A stretch of 64,000 nt of DNA from Pseudoips prasinana (Eukaryota > Arthropoda > Insecta > Lepidoptera > Nolidae), in contig OX621265.1 of assembly GCA_951640165.1 (NCBI GenBank), forward strand, positions 13,033,001 to 13,097,000, written 5' to 3'. Below are positions 1 through 10,139 of this stretch, in pieces. The notes beneath the pieces were generated by a model that was not told where the DNA came from, did no database searches, and saw only the letters and a program-made list of their open reading frames with translations. Positions within the stretch are counted from its first letter, which is position 1, and every line of letters starts with the position of its first letter. The position numbers and the translations under genes were made by a program.

Positions 1-267
1 GAGGTGAACGGTTATCAAAACAAACAATAATATAAATACTATCATCCTTGACCGAGATTGATAATATTATATTTGGTTATCAAACTAAAGTGCGAATAAT
101 ATTCATCGACTATATTTGGATATAACATAAATAAATATAAAACGGTTTTTAACACATACATATACATTAAAAAAGCGCTTGTTATATCTCACATAGATAC
201 TTAGGTACAAGGATTGTAAAGAAACATTTAGATACTTATAACATTAACTTATAACATAAGGAACTAT
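1..267. other. AT-rich flank, possible LINE-K fragment
   Basis: No gene. Positions 165-260 weakly resemble the reverse strand of the LINE-K 3' end (AAAAAAGCGCTTGT followed by AGGTACA), but the match is diverged. Confidence 0.3.
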
Positions 268-532
268 AATAATAATATAATTATAATAATGTCTGGGACA
301 ATGTCACACAGATCATCCTAGCCCCAAACTAAGCAAAGCTTGTACTATGGGTACCAGGCGACGATATACATACTTATATATATACATAAATACTTATATA
401 TATATAAAACACATCCATGACTCAGAAACAAATATTCGTGCTCATCACACAAATATTTGCACTTACCGGGATTCGAAAGGACCACCAGCTTCGTAGGCAG
501 GAGCACTACCAACTAGGCTACGATGACCATCG
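268..532 (-). mobile_element. SINE-A (tRNA-derived SINE)
   Basis: The tRNA-like head is at the right end on the minus strand (A-box-like TAGCCTAGTTGG region). The body carries GAGCACGAATATTTG and the ATAGTACAAGCTTTGCTTAG tail, ending in an ATT-rich tract. The B box is damaged here: GATTCGAAAGG instead of GATTCGAACCC on the plus strand. Confidence 0.8.
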
Positions 533-538
533 TTTAGA

Positions 539-616
539 CGTGCTAACTCGTCCAAAGATGATAATATAAGTGCTGTATCATTTAAAAAAAAACTGAAAAA
601 GTACTACCTAAAATAA
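539..616 (+). pseudogene. LINE ORF2 C-terminal scrap
   Basis: A 25-codon frame closes with FKKKLKKYYLK and a stop, the kind of basic tail found at the end of jockey/CR1-like ORF2 proteins. It directly abuts SINE-A, which probably inserted into it. Too short for a firm assignment. Confidence 0.3.
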
Positions 617-944
617 AAATATGTATAGTTATATAAAAAAAGGTATAAGTATACAATGTGTATTAAAGTAAGAGCGCCATTATCGCCAACAAACTGGCAA
701 CAGTTTGGCGATTTTGTTACATTGTTTTAATGTGAATAATTTAAGAGAATAAATGAATACAAAAGTTTTTTTTATAATAGTAATGATTTGGTTATTTAGC
801 TAGCTTATATTAATTTATTGTCAAGCTTATATTATAGGTATAATTATATCATAAGGCTCAGATTTTCAGTGCGCACTACATTAAGTGTTTTAAAGGATAC
901 TAGTGACGCGCCCCGGCTTTGCATAGGTAAATGTATAAATATCT
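617..944. other. No recognisable feature
   Basis: AT-rich sequence. The short reading frame across 818-1045 runs into a SINE fragment and a Helitron end, so it is not a gene. Confidence 0.5.
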
Positions 945-1017
945 TGGGACCACTAACACATTGCCATATCATTCCAAACTTGTCCCTGTACTATGGCAAC
1001 CAGACAACTGATAAACA
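945..1017 (-). mobile_element. SINE-E 3' fragment
   Basis: Contains ACACATTGCCATATC and TACTATGGCAACCAGA, matching on the minus strand the tail of the SINE-E copy at 43690-43885. The Helitron starts directly after it. Confidence 0.45.
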
Positions 1018-1489
1018 TCACACTAATATTATAAATGCTTTGTGACTGTGTGAGTGTGTATGTTTGTTACTTCTTCACGTCTAAATGGCTGAACCGATTT
1101 TTATTAAATTTGTTATGGAGTTAGCTGACACCCTGGACATTTGATTTAAACAGGCTTGACGGGCCTGTTGGCGTGGTTGGTAGATACGCTGCCTTTCACG
1201 CCGCAGGTCGTGGGTTCGATTCTCACCCAGGACAAATATTTGTGTGCATGAACATGTCTGTTTGTCCTGAGTCTGGGTGCAAATTATCTATATTTAAGTA
1301 TGTATTTACAAAAGAAAAATAGTATATGTAGTATATCAGTTATCTGGTTTCCATATTACAAGCTCTGCTTAGTTTGGGATCAGATGACCGTGTATGAATA
1401 ATGTCCCAGAATATTCATTATTATTAAACGCCTAACAATTATAATTTATAAATATATATTGACGCGGGTAAAACCGCGGACACAGCTAG
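1018..1489 (+). mobile_element. Short Helitron (Lep1-like, Hel-1) split by SINE-B
   Basis: Begins TCACACTAATATTATAAATG and ends in the hairpin GCGGGTAAAACCGCGG followed by CAGCTAG, flanked by A and T. A 5' TC, a 3' hairpin and CTAG, and insertion between A and T are Helitron hallmarks. No Rep/helicase is present, so it is non-autonomous. SINE-B occupies 1158-1426. Confidence 0.8.
1158..1426 (+). mobile_element. SINE-B (tRNA-derived SINE)
   Basis: The head GGGCCTGTTGGCGTGGTTGG supplies an A-box-like region and GGTTCGATTC the B box. The body reads TGTTTGTCCTGAGTCTGG and the tail has TTAGTTTGGGATCAGATG before an ATT tract. It interrupts a Helitron. Confidence 0.82.
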
Positions 1490-1507
1490 TACTTACGTAT
1501 TTTAGAT

Positions 1508-1640
1508 AAATTAAACCCAGAAATAGAACAAATATTCGTGCTAATCAATGCTCACAAAATGATTTGTCTTGGGAGGGGTTTGAACCCGCGACCTCTGGCT
1601 TCGCAGTCAGGGTAACTAACCACTAGGATAGTTGGTTAGC
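1508..1640 (-). mobile_element. SINE-E (tRNA-derived SINE)
   Basis: On the minus strand the head has CCTAGTGGTTAG (A-box-like) and GGGTTCAAACCCC (B box), followed by a body with GAATATTTGTTC. The 3' tail is missing. Confidence 0.6.
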
Positions 1641-1742
1641 AAGATACATTGGTATTTTAAGCCAAATAATATGCTAGAACCATTCAAACAAGATGTAGGA
1701 AAATATATCCAAAACTATAAATATTGATAGTATAAAGCACTA

Positions 1743-2014
1743 ACCTAACTAATTATCACACCTCCTCCCCTGTAGGTGGCAGCGTGATAATATGTAGCCT
1801 ATATGTTGACCCGACCTCTTAGTAATATTCATGCAAAATTTGAAGTAAATCCATGCTGTGCTTTTTGAGTTTAGCCCGGACATACATACAGACAAAAATT
1901 CTAAAAACTATATTTTTGGCTTCGATGTCATTTGTAGATCACGCCCCAAGTATCCTTTAAAAAAATATTCAATGTACAGTTTTGACTTTCCTACGATTTT
2001 ATTATATGTATAGA
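1743..2014 (-). mobile_element. Hel-3 Helitron, 3'-truncated
   Basis: Reverse complement of the complete copy at 61457-61766. The 5' terminus (TCTATACATATAATAAAATC on the minus strand) is intact and followed by T. The terminal hairpin and CTAG are missing at the left end. Confidence 0.7.
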
Positions 2015-2145
2015 TTAAAACATATAAATAACAACTTTGAAAGTAACTTATATACGCTAGCTACGTAACTAACAGGCAACCAGTTGCCTCAGGCAGTCAG
2101 GGTTTTAGTAACCCACTTGTTCAACAACGTCCACAAGTCTAGGAA

Positions 2146-2370
2146 AGCAGCATATTCCGTGATAGTCCGTGTTGATTCTAAAATTCTATAGAAGCCTCTA
2201 GTAAAATCAGTGGAGAGTTTACTAAAGGCTTCTATGGAATTTTTGCTTTACTGAAACTTTGCCTTGATTTTTATGAAAACGCTGCAAAATGTTGAATTCA
2301 TAAGAAATTAACTTGATTTATAAAATTATTTGACACTGGCAAATATTCTTATGGACTCCATATCAAAAGG
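2146..2370. repeat. Rep-M and Rep-U dispersed repeats
   Basis: Rep-M (GTTGATTCTAAAATTC, ATAGAAGCCTCTAGTAAA) recurs at 5860, 12990, 42518-43290 and 46750. A small inverted repeat is formed by its CTTCTATGGAATTT part. Rep-U (CTTGATTTATAAAATTA, TTGACACTGGCAAATA) recurs at 47985. Neither has a recognised coding capacity. Confidence 0.5.
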
Positions 2371-2648
2371 AAAAAAGATAACACCAAACATAAGGCACCT
2401 TGCTCACTTCACCCACCGAAGCCGACACCTGTTAGTTCACCCCAAAGTTACACATCAAACAAATCACACAGTTGAGTAAGCAAGGTAATATTTGTGCACC
2501 CTATAAGGCTAATTTGTTAGGTAAATTGCGATCAACCGTAGGGGTTGGAACTGGTGATCCGTGAAAACACACCTGGTAAACTGTAATTTCGATTTAAAAA
2601 GAGGGTTGTTAAATTTTAAATTGAAAGGCTATATCTGTATGTAGTTTC

Positions 2649-2825
2649 TCAAGTGGTGACCACGAATCAGGTGGCAGGCCCCTTCAAGAAGGACCGAGGA
2701 TCTTGTGCGGGTCGCTGGAAACCAGTGGATGCGGATAGCGCAAGAACGGCATTTGTGGAGATGTTTGGGGAGGCCTTTGTCCAGCAGTGGACGTCGTTAT
2801 ATCTGAAGATGATGATATGTATTTG
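2649..2825 (+). pseudogene. RTE-like LINE ORF2 3' end
   Basis: The plus strand encodes EDLVRVAGNQWMRIAQERH and, after a one-base frameshift, GEAFVQQWTS. This is the terminal part of the RTE-like ORF2 seen in many copies here. The family normally ends in a GATGAT microsatellite, visible as GAAGATGATGATAT. Dead fragment with no reverse transcriptase core. Confidence 0.75.
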
Positions 2826-2889
2826 TTTGTCTGTGTGTCGTATTTTCGAAAAGGGTGTACTGATTTCAATGTGATTGGTCATATACACT

Positions 2890-3356
2890 GGTCGACGAGT
2901 TGACGTTCAAACGCAAAATTTAGATACTTTATGATGAGAGTATCCGAATCACCCCCATGTTTGTTCTACGATTTTGCGTAGTTTTCAATAAAGATCTTTT
3001 TTAATTTTTTTTTTCGTAATTTTCACCTAACATTGGTTTTTCGATTTTTTTCTCGTTCAGTTTTTTTGCGATGACTAATTAGCGAAGCTTAACCTAACAC
3101 CCTAAAAAGTAGGTATGGTTATTAGATTAACCATACTTCTTAGGGTGTTAGGTTAAACTTCGCTAATTATCATTGCAGAACTGACTTAGAATTTATTCGA
3201 AAGATCAAAATTAGGGTTTGAGCTCAGGATTCATAAATTTTCATGTTTCGTATAAAAAAGATGCAAAATCGTAGAACATACAAGGGGGTGATTCGGATAC
3301 TCCTCATCATAAAGTATCTAAATTTTGCGTTTGAACGTCAACTCCTCGGCCAGCCT
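2890..3356. repeat. Large foldback element (about 0.47 kb)
   Basis: Outer arms 2890-2983 and 3264-3356 are inverted (GAGTTGACGTTCAAACGCAA on the left, its complement on the right). A second perfect inner palindrome covers about 3078-3172, built on TTAACCTAACACCCTAA. No coding sequence, so MITE-like. A terminal duplication could not be fixed. Confidence 0.75.
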
Positions 3357-3430
3357 GTACAATATAGTCAAATCGCAATAGGAGCCATGGAGGTGAATAG
3401 AGATAGTAACAATTTCCATTATTTGCAGCC

Positions 3431-3662
3431 CATTACAGTACCACAATAGATGACATAAGAAAAATTGGAGGCGTTACCTGGTCCAGAAAAGCTAGAGACA
3501 GGAATGAGTGGAAACAGCTGGAAGAGGCCTATGTGTCCCAGGACACGCTGATCACTAAACCGGAAAACCCGAGATGTTAGGTTTAAGATTTTTAAAACTG
3601 TTAAATTCAATACCTATATTTTTTTAGTTTTCAGCAATAAAGGCTTAATAATAATAATAAAA
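3431..3662 (+). pseudogene. RTE/BovB-like LINE 3' end
   Basis: The frame ending at 3580 gives DIRKIGGVTWSRKARDRNEW followed by KQLEEAYV, the usual C-terminal pattern of RTE-type ORF2 (tryptophan, RKA.DR..W, LEEAYV). About 80 bp of 3' UTR follow, ending in an ATA-rich tail at 3649-3660. This lineage differs from the VQQWTS copies. 5'-truncated and non-functional. Confidence 0.65.
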
Positions 3663-3851
3663 CAGTACCACTGCAGGATAGTCATATTGAGAAGGGACAG
3701 GCCATAGGCCACTCACAATGAGAAGGGATAGGCTATAGTCCATAGGCACTTGTCTAGTACGGGTTGTCAGACTTCACCTGCTATCAAGAACATATTAAGT
3801 ACGAAACAATTGATTTCTAATTCATAAAGTCGGTGGTACCTTGGGTTTCTA
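3663..3851. other. Unassigned spacer
   Basis: Contains two related AGAAGGGA(C/T)AGGC segments about 36 bp apart. Nothing else recognised. Confidence 0.4.
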
Positions 3852-4090
3852 CAGGACTAGTCCCTCTCTCTTACCCACCACTGCAACTCCTGTAAGCCAA
3901 GATCAACAGTGGCACACAATGAAATTACACTAAGCAGTGAGGTTCAGGCATGTCCCGGGGAATCGCTTTGAGTGTGTTGTATCCCGCAACGAGTTTAATC
4001 AGAAATAAACAAGGCGGAATTGGAAATGAGTAGTTACCTCCAGAATTTATTCAGAAAGAAACAAGAAGGAGTTCGAAAATGCATAGTTCC
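3852..4090 (+). repeat. Rep-E dispersed repeat, copy 1
   Basis: Shares CTTACCCACCACTGCAACT and CAGGCATGTCCCGGGGAATC with copies at 27176 and 52978. Here and at 53 kb it lies a few hundred bases upstream of a LINE-K end, so it may be an internal part of that element. Confidence 0.55.
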
Positions 4091-4371
4091 ACCTTCCCAC
4101 ATTGGAGTCTCGAGTTATAACCTAAGGTTAGAACTCGAGGCCACTACTGACTCCAGTGTCCAACGGTGTAACCATTAGGTTATATAGTACTTCCATACAG
4201 AAGCCAAGTATTTCGCGTATCAATTCACATTGGATTCACCCGTTTTAAGGTAAAGATACGCGCGAAATCTAGCTAGACTTTCCCACCATCAATAATTAAG
4301 AACAAGAACTGCTTTTGGTTGGACCGATGTGTCTATTTTATTCAGTTACCGACTGACCGTTTGTTTAGCTG
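4091..4371. other. Unassigned, small inverted repeat
   Basis: Carries an ACTCGAGTTATAACC / GGTTAGAACTCGAG inverted pair near 4110-4140. No gene seen. Confidence 0.4.
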
Positions 4372-4764
4372 GGTCTTCTCAGTTGGGGCGCATTGGTTCC
4401 GGTGGAAGCATTAAAGCGCGACCGTCGTTTGAAACACAAGGTCCGTTATAATAATAATACTGAATTCATACCTTAATACAGACAGAACCATTAAGACAAT
4501 AAGTAGTGAAATTTAAATTTCAATACATAATATTAAAAACTTCAACTAAACATAATCTCCTTGTCAATAACTTAATACAAGCTAGCTAAATGTCACTACC
4601 ATTATAAAATAAATTGTATAAATGTTTTAACATTCCGTGTACCTAAATATCTGTAATAAGTAACTAGAAATAATAACTGTATTACTACAAACATGTTCTG
4701 ACTATTTACAAGCGCTTTTTTAAAGTCTACGTGAATAAAAACCTTTTTTATTTTATTTTATTTT
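4372..4764 (+). mobile_element. LINE-K 3' end
   Basis: Begins near CTCAGTTGGGGCGCATTGG, continues with ATTAAAGCGCGACCGTCGT and closes with AAGTCTACGTGAATAAAAAC and a TTTTA repeat tail. At least seven truncated copies share this same 3' end, as expected for target-primed LINE insertion. No ORF remains. Clade undetermined. Confidence 0.65.
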
Positions 4765-4818
4765 ATACCTAGTAAAATTATAAAGGCAACTATTTGCCTT
4801 TATAATTTTACTAGGTAT
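4765..4818. repeat. Perfect 25-bp-arm hairpin
   Basis: The 25-base left arm ends in TTATAAAGGCAA. It is followed by a four-base CTAT loop and the exact complement of the arm. It abuts the LINE-K tail. Confidence 0.75.
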
Positions 4819-4880
4819 CGGGTTTCGTAATTTTCAGGAACATTATTACCAGAGAGTCTTTAGTACATGGGTAGCCCCAT

Positions 4881-4945
4881 GGGCGCTATCAGTGTTATTT
4901 TTGGGCGCCAACAGTGTTATTTGTGGGCGCCATCGGTGTTATTTT
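4881..4945 (+). repeat. Three-unit 22-bp tandem repeat
   Basis: Three successive units of GGGCGC.A(T/A)C(A/G)GTGTTATTT with small changes between units. Confidence 0.65.
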
Positions 4946-5479
4946 AGAAAAATTATAAAAGTAAAATAGAGACATCGGTCATACCAAAAGCAAACCACAC
5001 CAACTTTCCCGTCAATATTTTGCAAAAACCGTAATAAGAGACGTCTGATATTAAACATTATAAATACTTTGGTTCCAGAAACCAATGACGTTAAAAAAGT
5101 CCGAAATAGGGTTATTTTATCAGTCTAATTAGTATTTAAATTCCCAACTAAACAAGTGACGTAAAACATAGTCCACAAACGCACTGGACTGTTATCAGTG
5201 GGCAGACGGATTGTATTACAGAGAGATATCCCGTAATGTGTTTTGGAACGAAAACAATGAGTAGGTTTTTGGAAACTATTCTCACAAACAACATTGGAAT
5301 TTGCACTGTGGAGAGTGATTTCTAACAGGCTGCAGATAAGGAAATATATGGACGATTACTGACAACTGAGAAGAGATGACAAATTGAGTGACAAAACTGA
5401 GAACACATTAATATTATTTGTCTTTTAATGTCCAGTCTTTGACAATATGGCCATTACGGTCGATTTAGGTAGGCCACAG
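4946..5479. other. No recognisable feature
   Basis: About 530 bp of AT-rich sequence with no repeat family, coding frame or RNA gene that I can name. Confidence 0.45.
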
Positions 5480-5725
5480 CGGTCATTCACTCAAAAAGTA
5501 ACTCCACCTTACAGAAGACATACCTTAATAATAACTTAATGTGTGAGTAAGGTCGCCAGAGCTCATCGGAGGAGGGGGGGAGGGGGGTCAGCAACACTCG
5601 TTTGCTGACTTTTAAAGGCCGGCAACGCACCCGCGACACCTCTGGTGTTGCGAGTGTCCATGAGCGGCGGTGATCATTTACCATCAGGTGACCCACTTGC
5701 TCGTTTGTCGCCCTCTGATATAAAA
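5480..5725 (+). pseudogene. LINE-J (jockey/CR1-like) 3' end
   Basis: Plus-strand reading gives a KGRQRTRDTSGVASVHGRR-like end, a common C-terminus of a lepidopteran non-LTR ORF2, followed by CACCTGATGG-type 3' UTR on the complementary strand and an A-rich tail. A poly-G run (5569-5586) breaks the frame. Confidence 0.6.
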
Positions 5726-5859
5726 AAAGTAAAAAAATCGAACTAGCGCGATCTTAGGTTATCGTAACTATGAAAAATATGAAAAAAATATTATATTTAT
5801 GTGTAGAATATATGGTTTAGAAGCGATCGCTTCCGGCGTTGTTGAGAATATTTGCCAGA

Positions 5860-6090
5860 GTCAAGTAATTTGAAGACTCGTGTTATTTGCATATGCAGCG
5901 TTTCCGTCATTGAGTCAAAAGTCAAGTAAAGTCCGTCATAGTCCTACGTGTCCTACCCAGTCTCTACTACTTAGTGGATACTTTACTACACGCTTCTATG
6001 GAATTTTCCAATCAATATGGAAAATCACAATTCACGGTAATATACTACATTTTTCTACACTTGTGTAAGTTGTCGAAGACGTTATCTTTA
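5860..6090 (-). repeat. Rep-M dispersed repeat
   Basis: Shares CTTCTATGGAATTTTCCAAT and TCACAATTCACGGTAATAT (minus-strand form) with the Rep-M copies at 42.8-43.3 kb. No coding capacity. Confidence 0.5.
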
Positions 6091-6116
6091 AAAATCCAAA
6101 TTGACACATAAAGAGG

Positions 6117-6418
6117 TAGAGGTAGGGCATAGCGTTCATTCGCTCAAAGAGCAACCCGACTGGGGATGTACCTCCACCTTACAGAAGACACTCCATAATA
6201 ATAACATTAATAATTTTAATGTTGTGTTTCCGAGTGTGAGTAAGGTCGCCAGAGCTCATTGGGGTGGGGCAAGGCTCAGCAACACTTGTTTGCTGACTTT
6301 TAAAGGCCTGCAACGCACCCGCGACACCTCTGGTGTCGCGAGTGTCCATGGGCGGCGGTGAGCACTTACCATCAGGTGACCCACTTACTCGTTTGTCGCC
6401 CTCAGATATAAAAAAAGT
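6117..6418 (+). pseudogene. LINE-J 3' end, second copy
   Basis: Closely parallels the copy at 5480-5725: CTCCACCTTACAGAAGACA, GTGAGTAAGGTCGCCAGAGC, then a frame ending TRDTSGVASVHGRR. Both copies lie about 640 bp apart in the same orientation, so a local duplication is possible. Confidence 0.62.
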
Positions 6419-6715
6419 CTCATTTTCCGCGTTGGCGCCAAAACTTTAATTGAGACTCCAAGTTACCTAAACTTGGAGACGCGGCTATGTCAAATCTGCC
6501 AATTTATTATGACGGAATGCTCATAATGTGTAAGGTAACCAAATTAAGAACGATTCGTGATTCAAACGAATTTTACAATATCCCACTCAAGCGAGTATAG
6601 GTGTTCCCCACATAAGCTTTCTAACAAATAAGCAGCAAAAGCAGAGCCCTTTGGGGAAAGAGCGTCCTCACAGGATTGTTACTGAAGTGGTGATTCATGA
6701 CCGATTTTTATGGGC
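6419..6715. other. Unassigned, short palindrome
   Basis: Includes a CTCCAAGTT / AACTTGGAG inverted pair at 6455-6478 next to a Rep-M-like GCGTTGGCGCCAAAA box. Nothing else seen. Confidence 0.4.
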
Positions 6716-8170
6716 GTTAAGTGCACCTGATTAGTGCTGAATGCTGAATATCACCATCCCACTTTGTCCCATGGGGGCCGTAGAAGCCGTCTACCAGAGA
6801 ACGGGAAACAGTATCTTTCTGTGAACTATGACCACCATACTGCGATCGTCAACCCGTCTGCCAAGGGTGGCAATTAACGCATATCCCACACTGCAAGAGT
6901 CCAATAGTGCACGTCATTCAGCTGACAGTGAAGATGAACCACCCTAAGTCGACCGAACCTCGGAGGTAACGTTACGCTGTCGGTCCCGGTTGTAGTTTTT
7001 AGACAACAGTCGATAAGTCATGTCAGGCTTACGGGCGGCTTGAACAACTCTGACATTAGGGTACGCTCTGCCCATACGATAAAGTAAAGGTTGTTTCCCA
7101 CTAACTACTCTGAATAAATAACACATCGTGTGTGTCAATTACAGCCTTGTTCCGTCAATAATAAGATGTTAAGATCTAATTACTTAATTAATACACGTGA
7201 ATAACCCTGACTTCCGAATTCCATCCCATAGGGGTTGTAGAAGCCATGTGCCAGAGAAGGGGCAGCAGCGCCTTTCTGTGAACTATGACCACTATACTGC
7301 GATCTTCAACCCGTTTGCCAAGGGTGGCGATTATGTCATATCTCCCCATTCTTGGCGGAGGCTCTTGTCCAGCAGTGAATATCATTCAGCTGATATGATG
7401 ATGAAGATGAACCACCCTAAGTCGACGTTCTGACCCCAAAAGAACCTCGTATAAAGCATCTCCGTGCTTCGGAGCTAACGTTACGCTGTCGGTCCCGGTA
7501 GTCGTTATAAGACAGCAGCCAATAAGCCATGTCAGGCTTACTGGACGGCTTGAGCAACTCTGACACTAGGGTAACCTCTCCCCATACGATAAAGTAAAGG
7601 TAGTTTCCCACCAAACTACTCTGAATAAATAAAACATCGTGTGTGTCAATTACAGCCTTGTTCCGTCATAATGTTAAGATCTAATTACTTAATTAATACA
7701 CGTGAATAACCCTGGCGTGTGGCTGAATAAATAATGAGTATCACCACCGCATTTCATCCCATAGGGGTTGTAGAAGGCGTCTACCAGAGAACGGGCTGCA
7801 GCATCTTTCTTTGAACTGTGTCCACTATACTGCAATCTTCAACCCGTTGGCAAGCGTGGCGATTATGGCATATCCCCCCATTCTTGAGGGAGGCTCTTGT
7901 CCAGCAGTGGACGTCATTCAGCTGATATGATGATGAAGATGAACCATAAAAGGACCTCTTTTGAAGCGTTTCCGAACCTCGGAGGTAACGTTACGCTGTC
8001 GGTCCCGGTTGTAATTATAAGACAGCAGTCGATAAGTCGCGTCAGACTTACTGGCGGCTTGAACAACTCTGACACTAGGGTAAAGTAAAGGTTGTTTCCC
8101 ACCAAACTACCCTGAATAAATAACACATCGTGTGGGTCAATTACATCCCTGTTCCGTCATATTGCTTAGA
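6716..8170 (+). repeat. Three-unit composite tandem repeat, period about 0.5 kb
   Basis: Each unit is an RTE-tail module followed by the body of a SINE-5S. The RTE-tail modules are near 6750-6935, 7206-7412 and 7735-7945. The SINE-5S bodies (GTTACGCTGTCGGTCCCGGT) are near 6957-7090, 7458-7600 and 7968-8095. Units are separated by GATCTAATTACTTAATTAAT and ACGTGAATAACCCTG. Unit boundaries recur at about 7191 and 7692. The copies are clearly diverged, so the amplification is not very recent. Confidence 0.75.
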
Positions 8171-8285
8171 TCTAATTAATATTAATTATCAATGCAATGT
8201 TACTGACATATATGAATAGGTACATAATGTATATATGAATACTAAGTAAGTATATATTTAGAATCATAACTTGTCATGTATTCAT

Positions 8286-8400
8286 TATCATCATCATCAT
8301 CATCATATCAGCCGAAAGACGTCCACTGCTGGACAAAGCCCCCCCCAAAGATCTCCACAATTGCCGGTTTTGCGCTATCCGCATCCACCGATTTCCACCT
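8286..8400 (-). pseudogene. RTE-like LINE ORF2 3' end
   Basis: A (TCA)n tract and ATATCAGCCGAAAGACGTCC are the reverse complement of the terminal VQQWTS-type codons and tail of the RTE-like LINE. The coding part is cut after about 30 codons. Confidence 0.72.
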
Positions 8401-8504
8401 ACTCTAAATAAATAACATATCGTGTCTGTCATGTATTAAATAAGGGGAATTCCACTCACGGCATACAATTGTAAGGTATAATATTAATCATAGAAATAGG
8501 AAAT

Positions 8505-8590
8505 CATAAATTGAATCGTCCGGCGGGTCTCAAACCAGCACCATCTACCAATACGGGGTAGGCGCTCTGCGTTAAGCTACGAACGCGGAT
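8505..8590 (-). mobile_element. tRNA-like SINE head, other family
   Basis: On the minus strand TAGCTTAACGCAGAGCGCC looks like an A box and GGTTTGAGACC like a B box at tRNA spacing. The flanks do not show a mature tRNA fold, and no terminator was found. Confidence 0.45.
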
Positions 8591-8993
8591 TTGTAGATGA
8601 TGCTGGTCCGAAACGCACCGGATGGCTAAATTTATGAATTCCAATTTTTGAGATTGGATTAAACCTTTGCACTGAGATACTAATATAGAGAGACTAATAT
8701 AATAATTATAATTCAAATTTAAAAGTATAATATTGTTTGGTATAACGTTTTCGAATAACTTTTACTAGCATAATGCAAAAGTTTAGCATAACTGTCATTT
8801 AGTCTAATTGGTTTAAACATTATTTGGAAATGCATTTATTCTTTAACAGTAATACAACAATTATTTCATCCCTTAATTGCCCATAAATAAATAATTGGTT
8901 GGTAGGAAAACGAAGAAATAGGTGTCATGTAATTAAATTATTTATTATAATGTGTATTATTAGTAATTATTACTCTATTGCTTGCTTACTTAT
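8591..8993. other. No recognisable feature
   Basis: AT-rich, no coding frame above background and no repeat I can name. Confidence 0.45.
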
Positions 8994-9245
8994 CGTATGG
9001 GTAGTGGTAACCCTAGTGTCAGAGTTGCTCAAGCCGCCCATTAGGCCTCAGTCATGGCTAAACAACTGTTGCCTAATGGCTACAACCGGGACCGACAGCT
9101 TAACGTGCGTCCGAAGCACGGAGACGCTCAGAAATTAAACCACTACGGCGGTCACCCATCTATGGACTGAATGCGAGCTGGCCGCGAGCCTAGTTGCTTA
9201 TCCTGGCCCATATCTGGCTATGAGAGCTTCAGCAGTAACTGAAAT
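8994..9245 (-). mobile_element. SINE-5S (5S rRNA-derived SINE)
   Basis: On the minus strand the head contains GATAAGCAACTAGGCTCGCG and GATGGGTGACCGCCG. These align with the box A-IE-box C region of 5S rRNA (GTTAAGCAAC and GGATGGGTGACCGCC). The body that follows (CTGTCGGTCCCGGTTGTAG) is shared with other copies in this window. A 5S-derived head defines the SINE3 class. It is not a real 5S gene: half of the rRNA is missing and a SINE body is attached. Confidence 0.65.
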
Positions 9246-9264
9246 TTTATTATTGTTTTTCCAA

Positions 9265-9522
9265 ATATGGTAATAATAATATCTGGGGACAATGTCACAC
9301 AGATCATCCTAGCCCCAAACTAAGCAAAGCTTGTACTATGGGTACCAGGCGACGATATACATACTTATATAGATAGATAAATACTTATATACATAGAAAA
9401 CATCCATGACTCAGAAACAAATATTCGTGGTCATCACACAAATATTTGCACTTACCGGGATTCGAACCCAGGACCACCAGCTTCGTAGGCAGGAGTACTA
9501 CCAACTAGGCTACGGTGACCGT

Positions 9523-9524
<2 letters not shown>
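9265..9524 (-). mobile_element. SINE-A
   Basis: Near-complete copy with an intact B box (GATTCGAACCC on plus) and A-box region. The head end abuts a TA microsatellite. Confidence 0.85.

Positions 9525-9557
<33 letters not shown>
9525..9557. repeat. (TA)n microsatellite
   Basis: Uninterrupted TA repeat directly adjoining the SINE-A head. Confidence 0.9.
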
Positions 9558-9559
<2 letters not shown>

Positions 9560-9639
9560 TTATGGTTAAATTATTAAATATAATTAAGCTACTATTTTAT
9601 GCTCAGTACTATTAAGTCTAATGCCTCATAAAATTATGA

Positions 9640-9885
9640 ACCTGGCCCATGTGAATGGTACAACCCATACAACCGGAAGGTGAAGACCTCGTAGAACATT
9701 CTCTGACCAAATCGGAGACATTCTCAAAAAAGGCCAGTTAAGAAGTACCTTCAACCGGCGAGCGTGTATGAAGAATATAATGACAGTAAACGAGGCAAAA
9801 GAGGTGTGCACAGATCGTGACAAATGGAAATCCGTTGTCTCTACCTACCCCTCTGGGAAACAGGCGTGCGTCCCATGTATGTATA
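9640..9885 (+). pseudogene. LINE-P ORF2 C-terminus
   Basis: One plus-strand frame gives RPRRTFSDQIGDILKKGQLR, NRRACMKNIMTVNEA, then CTDRDKWKSVVSTYPSGKQ, the usual end of a common insect non-LTR ORF2. A TGA sits where the lysine-glycine before RPRR would be. Other copies are at 10655, 21655-22680 and 59857. Only the C-terminal tail remains. Confidence 0.72.
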
Positions 9886-9944
9886 AAGTAATCATCAATA
9901 TGATGAATTCCCTTATGCCAATGTGATGGCAATATATTTTATGA

Positions 9945-10115
9945 CTAGCTGTGCCCCATTTTTCCCGCGTTAAACTTTATAAATTATAACCTATGTGTTA
10001 ATCCACAGTGTCAGCTAACTCCATACCTTTTATTAAATTCGCTCCAGCCGTTTAGACGTGCAGAAGTAACAAACATACACACTCACAAACTTTCGCTTTT
10101 ATAATATTAGTGTGA
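9945..10115 (-). mobile_element. Hel-1 short Helitron
   Basis: Starts CTAGCTGTGCCCC and ends AATATTAGTGTGA, flanked by A on the left and T on the right, as expected for a Helitron on the minus strand. The terminal hairpin is partly eroded (CCCCATTTTTCCCGCG). Confidence 0.8.
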
Positions 10116-10139
10116 TCACGATGATGTGTCACGAGTAGA

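Noticed and set aside
3093..3172. Interstitial telomere array (CCTAA words)
   Set aside because: The words are not tandem and are part of a palindrome; no run of the insect repeat is present.
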